A DNA stretch of 7,991 nt from Armatimonadota bacterium (GTDB lineage Bacteria; Sysuimicrobiota; Sysuimicrobiia; Sysuimicrobiales; Humicultoraceae), in the NCBI GenBank assembly GCA_016198805.1, contig JACQHU010000171.1:1-7991 (forward strand). The letters are read 5' to 3'. Below, one piece after another: positions 1 to 6,089 of the stretch. A program made the position numbers and the translations under genes. Under the pieces are notes generated by a model that was not told the origin of the DNA, ran no database searches, and saw only the letters and a program-made list of their open reading frames with translations. Every line of letters starts with the position of its first letter. Within the stretch, counting starts at the first letter, position 1.

Positions 1-266
1 CGCTGGCGGCCGCCTCGCAGACCGCCGCCAGCGGCGCCCTGCTGCTGTTCGCGTACTCGCTGGGTCTCGGGTTGCCGTTCCTGGTGACGGCGGTGCTGAT
101 GACCGCGGCGTTCGACGCCATGGGATGGTTGCGCCGCAACGCCCGGGTGGTCACCAGCGTCAGCGGGGTGTTCCTGCTGGTCATGGGGACGGCGATGGTG
201 ACCGACCTGCTCTTCACCCTCAACACCTGGCTGATCCGCCTGGTTCCGTTCCGGCCGGTGATCTGA
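1..266 (+). CDS. ccdA: CcdA/DsbD-type cytochrome c biogenesis membrane protein, C-terminal fragment
   Basis: This is the last 87 codons of a gene that begins left of the window; codons are in phase from base 3 and end at TGA 264-266. The peptide has two hydrophobic stretches, one holding the motif YSLGLGLPFL and one around VSGVFLLVMGTAMVTDLLF, separated by a short basic loop with WLRRNARV. The first motif and its position near the end are typical of the CcdA/DsbD transmembrane family. These proteins pass electrons from cytoplasmic thioredoxin across the inner membrane to extracytoplasmic thiol proteins, for example for cytochrome c maturation. The redox cysteines expected in earlier helices lie outside the window, so activity cannot be judged. 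The next gene starts on the base after the stop, which suggests translational coupling. The family call is fairly sure. CcdA rather than full DsbD is inferred from the absence of a C-terminal thioredoxin domain. Confidence 0.8.
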   Translation, partial: LAAASQTAASGALLLFAYSLGLGLPFLVTAVLMTAAFDAMGWLRRNARVVTSVSGVFLLVMGTAMVTDLLFTLNTWLIRLVPFRPVI

Positions 267-1634
267 GTGCGCAGAGCCCTGCCGACCGCTCTGCTGCTCC
301 TGGCGCTGGCGTTGCTGCCGCTGGCCGCACCGCCGCGCGTCCAGGCGGCAGACGCCGGCCTGGTGCTGGAGGCGCTGGGTCACCTGCAGACCCGGTACGT
401 CGATGCTGTGAACCCGGTGGGGCTGCTCAACGGCGCGATCGGCGGGCTTCGAGGGGCGCTGTCGGCGGCGGGCGTGAAGGCCAATCTGGCGGACATCACG
501 GCCGGGGTCGGGAGCCGGCAGGTGGAGACCCTCTTCCGCGGCCGGTTCGACGCCGCCGTCGGCGCCGCCTCCGGCCGCGTAAGCACGACAGCCCTGGCGT
601 ATGCCGCCATCCGCGGGATGACGGCCACATTGAACGACTCCCACACCGGCTTCATCACGCCGGAGCAAAACCGCGAACGGCAACTGCGCCAGCAGGGGCA
701 GGCCGGGTTCTCCGGCGCCGGCATCGTGCTGATGCCGCGCGAAGGCCGGTACTATGTGCGCGACGTGATCCCCGGCAGTCCGGCCCAGGCCGCTGGCGTG
801 CGGCAGTTCGATCGCATTGTCCGGATCGGCACCGTCCCTACCACCGGCCTCCCGGTCGATGGGGTGGCCGGCCTGATCCGCGGGCCGGCCGGGACCTCGG
901 TCTCGATCGTCGTCGAGCGCCCCGGCCAGCCCGACCAGATCACCATCACCCTCAGGCGCGCGCCCATCCAGGTCCCTGCAGTCTTTCAGGCAACCGTGCG
1001 AGACGGCGGGATCGGCTACCTCCAGTTCTACCAGTTCGTCGAGCGGTCCGGCCGTGACTTCCGCGACGGCCTCAGGCAGATGCTGGTCGGCGGGATGAAG
1101 GCGCTGGTCTTGGACCTCCGGGCCAACAACGGCGGGTATATCCACGAGCTCTCATCGGCGCTCAACGCTGCGCTGCCGCCCGGACGCCCGGTCATCCAGG
1201 AGACGAACCGGGGTGGCCGGAAGCAGATCATCCGGACCTCAGGTGCCCCGCTGCTGCCGGCGGCCATGCCCATCGTCGTGCTTATCGACGAGGGGACCGC
1301 ATCAGCGGCCGAGCTCATGGCCGCGGCCCTGCAGGAGCACGGGCGGGCGACGCTGCTCGGGATGAAGACCAGCGGCGCGGTTGAGGCCAGCATCCTCCTG
1401 AACCTCTCAGACGGCTCGGCGCTGAGCGTGACGGTCCAGCGCCTGACCACCGGATTGGGCCGACGTCTGGAGAATGTCGGCGTGGCGGTCGACGTGCAGG
1501 TGCCTCAACCCCTGGCCCTGCTGGATCAGGGACGCGACCATCAACTGGAGCAGGCGATGGCGCTGGCGCGGCAGCGCCTCGGCGTGGCGCAGCCCGCGGT
1601 GCGGCCGCCTTCGGGTGTCGGGAACACGCGATGA
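267..1634 (+). CDS. Secreted S41 family (CtpA-like) PDZ peptidase, copy 1, catalytic lysine absent
   Basis: The 455-residue protein starts with a Sec signal peptide: basic MRR, a Leu/Ala-rich core, and a likely cleavage near residue 27 after VQA. Next come a helical region (about 30-145) with DSHTGF at 124-129, a PDZ domain (about 147-232, with IVLM, V-IPGSPA-AG and FDRIV), and the S41 protease core (about 233-412). The core shows the strand GIGYLQF, VLDLRANNGG and the nucleophile motif GTASAAE with Ser346. In CtpA/D1P-type enzymes the catalytic Lys lies 25 residues after the Ser in a GKG motif. Here that site is Ala371 (TSGAVE). It is therefore either a histidine-type S41 enzyme (His126 being the candidate) or a pseudo-enzyme. 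The mature protein should act outside the cytoplasm; no lipobox is visible and there are no cysteines. The GTG start at 267 abuts the upstream TGA with no clear Shine-Dalgarno site, and it places the signal peptide at the N terminus, which supports this start. It is about 60% identical by eye to the next gene. Confidence 0.88.
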   Translation: MRRALPTALLLLALALLPLAAPPRVQAADAGLVLEALGHLQTRYVDAVNPVGLLNGAIGGLRGALSAAGVKANLADITAGVGSRQVETLFRGRFDAAVGAASGRVSTTALAYAAIRGMTATLNDSHTGFITPEQNRERQLRQQGQAGFSGAGIVLMPREGRYYVRDVIPGSPAQAAGVRQFDRIVRIGTVPTTGLPVDGVAGLIRGPAGTSVSIVVERPGQPDQITITLRRAPIQVPAVFQATVRDGGIGYLQFYQFVERSGRDFRDGLRQMLVGGMKALVLDLRANNGGYIHELSSALNAALPPGRPVIQETNRGGRKQIIRTSGAPLLPAAMPIVVLIDEGTASAAELMAAALQEHGRATLLGMKTSGAVEASILLNLSDGSALSVTVQRLTTGLGRRLENVGVAVDVQVPQPLALLDQGRDHQLEQAMALARQRLGVAQPAVRPPSGVGNTR

Positions 1635-2995
1635 GGCGCATCTGGTTCCGGTTTCCCGTTGCTGTTCTCGTCCTGTCCCTGGCGCTTGCGGGCCTGCCGC
1701 TCGCGGCTCCGCGGCCCGCGCAGGCCAACGTCGGGCTGGTCCTGGAAGCGCTGGGGGTGCTGCGCGAGAACTACGTGGATCGCCTCGATGCGGTCATGCT
1801 GCTCAATGGGGCGATCCGGGGGCTGCGGGCGGCGCTTTCGGCGGCCGGCATCCAGGCCGATCTGGCCGAGATCGGTGCCGGGGTGAGTGACGCGCAGGCG
1901 ACCTCGGCATTTCGCGCGCAGTTTGAAGAGGCGGTCCGGGCGGCAGGCGGTCGCCTCACGCCGACCGCGCTGGCCCACGCGGCGATCCGGGGCATGACCG
2001 CCGTGCTGGAGGACTCGCACACCGGCTTCGTCAGCCCCGACGTCAACCAGGAGTTTCAGGCCCGGGCCCGCCGACAGGCACAGTTCTCGGGCGTCGGTAT
2101 CGTGCTGATGGCGCGCGAAGGCCGCTTCTACGTGCGGGACGTCGTGCCGGGAAGTCCGGCCGCCGCCGCCGGCATTCAGCCCTTTGATCGGATCGTCCGG
2201 GTGGACAACGTGCCCGCGGCGGGAGTGCAGCCCGGGCAGCTCGCCGGGATGATCCGCGGTCCGACCGGCACCACGGTGACCATCGTGGTGGAACGTCCGG
2301 GCGCGCCCGGCCCGCTGACCTTCACGGTGACGCGCGCGCCGATTCGGGTGCCCCCGATCTTCCAGGCGAAGATCCTGGATGGCGGGGTCGGGTACCTGCA
2401 GCTCTACTCGTTCTTCGTTGACCGGGTCGGGATCGAGTTCCGCCAGACGCTGGATCGCCTCCTGGGCACCGGCATGCGGGCGCTGGTCCTCGACGTCCGG
2501 GGCAATGAAGGTGGGTACGTGCACGAGCTGATGTTCGTGCTCAACGCCCTGCTGCCGCCGGGCCGGGCGGTGTTCCAGGCCAGCCGCGGCGGGCAAACGC
2601 AGACGTTCCGGACGTCCGAGGTGCCCATGCTGCCCTCCCACGTGCCTCTGGTGTTGCTCATCGACGGAGGCAGCGCCTCTGCGAGCGAGCTGCTGGCCTC
2701 GGCCCTGCAGGAACAGGGCCGGGCCGTGCTGGTGGGGGAGCAGACCAGCGGCGCCGTCACGGCCGCCGCGACGTTCGATCTCTCGGACGGGTCGGCGCTG
2801 TGGGTGACCATCATGCGCCTGGCTTCAGGGCAGGGCCGGCGGTTGGACGGGGCCGGCGTGTCGCCCGATGTGCAGGTCGTGCTGTCGGTCGCCGATCTCG
2901 ACCAGGGCCGCGATACGCAGCTCGAGGGAGCGGTCCAGATCGCCCGGCAGCGCCTGGGACTGGCGGCCGGCGTGCCCGCGGTCACCGCGTGGTGA
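1631..2995 (+). CDS. Secreted S41 family (CtpA-like) PDZ peptidase, copy 2, catalytic lysine absent
   Basis: This is a 454-residue tandem paralogue of the preceding gene, with the same layout throughout. It has a signal peptide with probable cleavage after AQA at residue 32, a helical region with DSHTGF (128-133), a PDZ domain (about 151-236, with IVLM, V-VPGSPA-AG and FDRIV), and an S41 core with GVGYLQL, VLDVRGNEGG and the nucleophile motif GSASASE (Ser350). The usual lysine position, 25 residues on, is Ala375 (TSGAVT), as in copy 1. Both proteins end with a shared helix, DQGRD-QLE-A--ARQRLG. The ATG overlaps the previous stop as ATGA, so the two are very likely co-translated. Conservation of the signal peptide, Ser, DSH and PDZ core in both copies argues that both are maintained. 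Substrate is unknown. Family members process or degrade extracytoplasmic proteins, often recognising C termini through the PDZ domain. Confidence 0.88.
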   Translation: MRRIWFRFPVAVLVLSLALAGLPLAAPRPAQANVGLVLEALGVLRENYVDRLDAVMLLNGAIRGLRAALSAAGIQADLAEIGAGVSDAQATSAFRAQFEEAVRAAGGRLTPTALAHAAIRGMTAVLEDSHTGFVSPDVNQEFQARARRQAQFSGVGIVLMAREGRFYVRDVVPGSPAAAAGIQPFDRIVRVDNVPAAGVQPGQLAGMIRGPTGTTVTIVVERPGAPGPLTFTVTRAPIRVPPIFQAKILDGGVGYLQLYSFFVDRVGIEFRQTLDRLLGTGMRALVLDVRGNEGGYVHELMFVLNALLPPGRAVFQASRGGQTQTFRTSEVPMLPSHVPLVLLIDGGSASASELLASALQEQGRAVLVGEQTSGAVTAAATFDLSDGSALWVTIMRLASGQGRRLDGAGVSPDVQVVLSVADLDQGRDTQLEGAVQIARQRLGLAAGVPAVTAW

Positions 2996-3006
2996 GGGCC
3001 GGCGCC

Positions 3007-3011
3007 GGAGG
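3007..3011 (+). promoter_or_regulatory. Ribosome binding site (GGAGG) before the COG3044 ATPase
   Basis: GGAGG lies in the short gap after the second S41 stop and 3 nt before the GTG at 3015. It supports that start over an in-frame ATG at 2868 buried in the S41 gene. The spacing is shorter than the usual 5-9 nt, so initiation may be modest or helped by coupling to the upstream gene. Confidence 0.5.
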
Positions 3012-3014
3012 TCG

Positions 3015-4916
3015 GTGATCCTGAAAATCCTTCCGTCTGACAGACTGCGCGACAAACTGATCGTCATCAACGGCAAGCCCTTCCAGGCCTATCAGGAACT
3101 GGCCGGAGGGTACCGCTTCGATCGTTTCGTGCTGTATCTCGACGCGATCCAGACCGACCCGATGGCCGGGGCGACGCGCGCACGCGTGCGCATCGACCAG
3201 GCGGAAGCGCAGGTGCCCAGGACGCTGTGGGACTCCCCGCCGCGGCGGATGGCCGCCCGGGACTATCTGGCCCGGGCCGTGCACGAGGCGATCCGTCGGC
3301 ACGTGCGCACCCGCTGGACGGGCCGGACCCCGCCGCTGGCCGTCGATGCCGGCTCGCAGGCAGTGCTGCCGCGGACTGCGTGCACCATGGAAGAGGACTG
3401 GGTGGAAGTGCGGCTGGCGGTCGGCCTGCCCGCCGAGGGCCGCAAGGCGCTGGCGAAGGCGGCCCAGCAACTGTTCTTCGACGAGCTGCCCCTCGTGGTG
3501 GACGCCGGGCTGATGTGGGCCAACCTCAACGCGGATGGAGCCCGCCGTCACGTGGAGACGGTCGAGGATTACCTGGCGCTGCGCGAGAGTCTCCCTCACC
3601 TGGGGCTGGTGGCCTTCATCGCTGATGGCTCGGTGCTGCCGCGGGAGGCCGCATCCGGTGACGGCCCGATGCGCGGCGGGCGCGCGCAGCCGATCCGCGC
3701 GCCGGAGGAACTGGCCGTCATCGGGACGCTGCCCCATCGCGGGCCGGTGCGAGGGCTCGGCATTCGCCGCGGCGTGACCGTGGTCGCCGGTGGCGCGTAC
3801 AGTGGGAAGTCGACTCTCCTGGCGGCCATCAGCCGCGGCGTCTATCCGCACATCCCGGGCGACGGGCGAGAACTGGTGGCGACCCACCCGGATGCTGTGG
3901 TGATCCGGGCCGAACCGGGCAGGCGCATCGAGCGGGTCGACATCAGCGCCTTCATCCGTGAAGTTCCCGGCCGGCCGGAGACCACCGCGTTCTCCGTCGA
4001 GCACGCGACGGGGACCACCTCAACGGCCGCGGCCGTCGCCGAGGCGCTGGAGGTCGGCACCCGCCTGCTGCTGTTCGATGAGGACGACGGCACCGCCGCG
4101 TTTCTCGCTCGCGACGCACTCATGCAGCAGCTCATCCCCCGGAGCCGCGAGCGGCTTGTCCGGCTGATCGACGTCGTGCGCCCGCTGTGGGAATCCCACG
4201 GCATCTCCTCCATCGTGGCGCTCAGCGGGCTCGGAGACTATTTGGAGGTCGCCGATACGGTGATCGTCATGGACGGCTTTCAGCCGATGACCGCCACGGA
4301 TCGCGCGCGGAGCCTGGTGGCGACATCAGGAGGACGACGCGCCCCTGAGGGCGCTGGCGTGGGTCTGCCCGCGCCGCGGTTTCCGCAGCCTCGAGGGTTC
4401 GGCGGCTGGCGCGGCCGCCGCCTGTGGAGCGAAGTGCGCGGCCGCGGGGCGCTGGGCGTCGGGCGCGAGACCGTCGACCTGGCGGCGCTTGCCCAGATGG
4501 TCGATCAGAGCCAGGCCCGCGCCGCAGGCGACGCGATCCTGTATGCGCTGGAGAAGGGGTACATCGACGGGAACACCTCGCTGGTGGAGGCGCTGGACCG
4601 CGTGTTCGCCGATATCGAGGCGTCCAGCCTCGGCGTCCTCGCGATGCCGGAAGGGCACCCGGGCGAGCATGCGATGCCAAGGCGCCATGAGGTGGCAGCG
4701 ATCCTGAACCGGCTGAGGTCTCTGCAGGTACGCGCCAGGGGTGCGGCTCCAGGCGCCCCCGGTGAGCCGGCCCCGCCTGGAGGCGTGCCGGGTGAGGAGA
4801 CCAGGGTGCCGGAAGAGACCGGGGTGCCGGAGGATTCAGAGGTTCCAGAGGAACCTGCGCTGCGCGCCGGCCCACAAGCCCCCGCAGGGCCCGAGAGACC
4901 TGTCGGGGATCCCTGA
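3015..4916 (+). CDS. ABC-class ATPase of the ABC_ATPase family (COG3044), with acidic repeat tail
   Basis: This is a predicted cytoplasmic P-loop ATPase of 633 residues from GTG 3015. The N-terminal domain (about 1-250) carries family landmarks such as VEVRLAVGLPAEGRKAL, HVETVEDYLALRE and LGLVAFIADGSVLPR. The nucleotide-binding core follows: Walker A GGAYSGKST (259-267, Lys265), then HIPGDGRE, VDISAFI, an ABC-signature-like HATGTTSTAAAV, Walker B LLLFDED (Asp355, Glu356) and VADTVIVMDG. A C-terminal region with VDLAALAQMVDQSQARA and a final NRLRSL also matches the family. The order fits COG3044, 'predicted ATPase of the ABC class', known structurally from the trypanosome RNA-editing-associated protein MRB1590. 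No transmembrane segment is seen, so this is not a transporter subunit. The bacterial role is unknown; nucleic-acid binding is only an inference from MRB1590. Residues about 574-633 form an extra Pro/Glu-rich tail beyond the usual family end. The gene lies 19 nt after the S41 pair and is probably co-transcribed with it. Confidence 0.9.
   Translation: MILKILPSDRLRDKLIVINGKPFQAYQELAGGYRFDRFVLYLDAIQTDPMAGATRARVRIDQAEAQVPRTLWDSPPRRMAARDYLARAVHEAIRRHVRTRWTGRTPPLAVDAGSQAVLPRTACTMEEDWVEVRLAVGLPAEGRKALAKAAQQLFFDELPLVVDAGLMWANLNADGARRHVETVEDYLALRESLPHLGLVAFIADGSVLPREAASGDGPMRGGRAQPIRAPEELAVIGTLPHRGPVRGLGIRRGVTVVAGGAYSGKSTLLAAISRGVYPHIPGDGRELVATHPDAVVIRAEPGRRIERVDISAFIREVPGRPETTAFSVEHATGTTSTAAAVAEALEVGTRLLLFDEDDGTAAFLARDALMQQLIPRSRERLVRLIDVVRPLWESHGISSIVALSGLGDYLEVADTVIVMDGFQPMTATDRARSLVATSGGRRAPEGAGVGLPAPRFPQPRGFGGWRGRRLWSEVRGRGALGVGRETVDLAALAQMVDQSQARAAGDAILYALEKGYIDGNTSLVEALDRVFADIEASSLGVLAMPEGHPGEHAMPRRHEVAAILNRLRSLQVRARGAAPGAPGEPAPPGGVPGEETRVPEETGVPEDSEVPEEPALRAGPQAPAGPERPVGDP
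4782..4856 (+). repeat. Degenerate 18-bp tandem repeat encoding VPEE-type hexapeptides
   Basis: Four successive units encode GVPGEET, RVPEET, GVPEDS and EVPEEP in the tail of the ATPase gene. Three units are 18 bp; the first is 21 bp with one extra Gly codon. Units begin at 4782, 4803, 4821 and 4839. The repeats stay in frame and have diverged at third positions, consistent with replication-slippage expansion followed by drift. The encoded tail is acidic and probably disordered. Confidence 0.7.
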
Positions 4917-5015
4917 TCCCTGTCCACGTCAGCATAAGGTAATCGAGCCCCGGACGACGAAGCCCTCCGGTGGGAGCGGGCGCGTTGAGCCGCGCGCGGC
5001 GCAGGGAGGGTGGGA
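4917..5015 (+). other. Intergenic gap between the ATPase and decarboxylase genes
   Basis: This 99-nt stretch is the largest non-coding gap in the window. It holds a short tandem GATCCCT duplication at its left edge (about 4908-4921, overlapping the upstream stop), an AT-richer patch CATAAGGTAAT around 4933-4943, and a weak CCGGA/TCCGG inverted repeat (4950-4954 with 4966-4970). I see neither a U-tracted terminator nor a convincing sigma-70 pair. A promoter for the downstream gene is plausible by position only. Confidence 0.4.
5004..5009 (+). promoter_or_regulatory. Ribosome binding site (GGGAGG) before the UXS-like gene
   Basis: GGGAGG lies 6 nt before the ATG at 5016, a normal spacing. A GTG at 5010, in the same frame, directly touches this site and is therefore an unlikely start. 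The site decides the start in favour of 5016. Confidence 0.65.
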
Positions 5016-6089
5016 ATGGGGAGCATCAGCGGATCTCGCCGTGTGCTGCTCACGGGAGCCTGCGGATTCCTTGGATCGCACCTCAGCGACCGGTTCCTTG
5101 CCGACGGATGGGAGGTCCTGGCGGTCGACAACCTGCTGACGGGGCGCCAGGAGAACCTGGCCCACCTCCGTGGGGATGCCCGTTTCCAGTTCATCCACCA
5201 TGATGTGACGCTTCCCCTGGCGCTCCCCGGTCCTGTGGACCTCGTGCTGCACTTCGCGTCCCCTGCCAGCCCACCGGCGTACCGGCGGCATGCGATTCAC
5301 ACCCTGACGACCAACGCGCTGGGGACGCTGCACACGCTGGAGGTCGCGCGCGCCTGCGGGGCGCGCTATGTGCTGGCCTCGACCAGTGAGGTGTATGGGG
5401 ATCCGGACGTGCATCCGCAGGGAGAGCACTACGCAGGCCGGGTCGACCCGGTGGGTCCCAGGAGCATGTACGCCGAGGGGAAGCGATACGCCGAGGCGCT
5501 GGCGATGGCGTCCCACCGCGCCTGGGGACTCGACGTGCGCATCGCGCGCATCTTCAACACCTACGGTCCACGGATGCGCCGCGACGACGGGCGCGTGATC
5601 CCGACCTTCATCGTCAGGGCCCTGCAGGGCCAGGCGATTCTGGTCCACGGCAGCGGTCATCAGACGCGCAGCTTTTGTTATGTCGGCGATCTCGTGGAAG
5701 GCATCACCCGTCTGACGACCCTGGATGGGCTGGCGGGGGACGTGATCAATCTGGGCCATCCGCAGGAGCACTCGATCCTGGACCTGGCCGGCATGATCCG
5801 GCGCCTGACGTGCACCGAGGTGCCGATCGCGCACGTGCCGCGCCCGGCGGACGATCCACACAGGCGCTGTCCCGACATCAGCGCCGCGCAGGCCAGGCTG
5901 GACTGGAGCCCGCGCGTCCCGCTTCAGGAGGGGCTCCGCCACACCATCGAGTGGTACCGGGCGGCCCTGTCCGCAGACGGCGCCGCAGCCGACGCGTCTG
6001 GCCTACCGCAACTCGTAGAAGCGCAGGGCGTCGAACTGGACGCCGTCCCCCACGGGCGCCAGGTGGACAAGGGCGTGGCGGGCGCCTGA
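5016..6089 (+). CDS. NAD-dependent UDP-glucuronate decarboxylase (UDP-xylose synthase)-like SDR
   Basis: The 357-residue extended short-chain dehydrogenase probably converts UDP-glucuronate to UDP-xylose in the cytoplasm, supplying a sugar donor for surface glycans. The Rossmann motif is TGACGFLG (13-20), with Asp38 (VDN) placed to bind the NAD ribose. The active site shows STSEVYGDP (122-130, with Thr123 and Glu125) and YxxxK as Tyr152 and Lys156. IFNTYGPRM, GRVIPTFIVRAL, QTRSFCYVGDLVEG, a VINLGHPQE segment and DDPHRRCPDI follow. STSE, rather than the epimerases' SSSxVYG, and the QTRSFCYV-DLVEG block are characteristic of the UXS subfamily. A related NDP-sugar epimerase is the main alternative. 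The family core ends near HTIEWYRAAL. The last 35 or so residues lie mostly on the strand opposite the next gene's end and resemble no family element, so they may be simple read-through to the first stop. ATG 5016 is chosen for its Shine-Dalgarno site. Confidence 0.87.
   Translation: MGSISGSRRVLLTGACGFLGSHLSDRFLADGWEVLAVDNLLTGRQENLAHLRGDARFQFIHHDVTLPLALPGPVDLVLHFASPASPPAYRRHAIHTLTTNALGTLHTLEVARACGARYVLASTSEVYGDPDVHPQGEHYAGRVDPVGPRSMYAEGKRYAEALAMASHRAWGLDVRIARIFNTYGPRMRRDDGRVIPTFIVRALQGQAILVHGSGHQTRSFCYVGDLVEGITRLTTLDGLAGDVINLGHPQEHSILDLAGMIRRLTCTEVPIAHVPRPADDPHRRCPDISAAQARLDWSPRVPLQEGLRHTIEWYRAALSADGAAADASGLPQLVEAQGVELDAVPHGRQVDKGVAGA

Noticed and set aside
1541..2641. A 366-codon minus-strand frame antisense to the S41 genes
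   Set aside because: Composition is Arg/His/Gln/Pro-rich with no domain, while the plus-strand S41 motifs are unambiguous.
2868..3014. An in-frame upstream extension of the COG3044 ATPase to an ATG at 2868
   Set aside because: The extension lies inside the second S41 gene in another frame and gives an Arg/Ser-rich peptide unlike the family. The GGAGG and GTG at 3015 fit better.
3679..3703. A perfect 8-bp inverted repeat (GGCGCGCG / CGCGCGCC) with a 9-nt loop
   Set aside because: It lies inside the ATPase coding sequence, in a stretch dominated by GC alternation. There is no U-tract, and such repeats are expected by chance at this composition.
4933..4943. An AT-richer patch resembling a -10 box upstream of the UXS-like gene
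   Set aside because: No acceptable -35 box at 16-18 nt spacing was found, so I do not call a promoter.
4950..4970. A possible terminator hairpin CCGGA/TCCGG after the ATPase gene
   Set aside because: The stem is only 5 bp with an 11-nt loop and no T-run follows, so it is not convincing.
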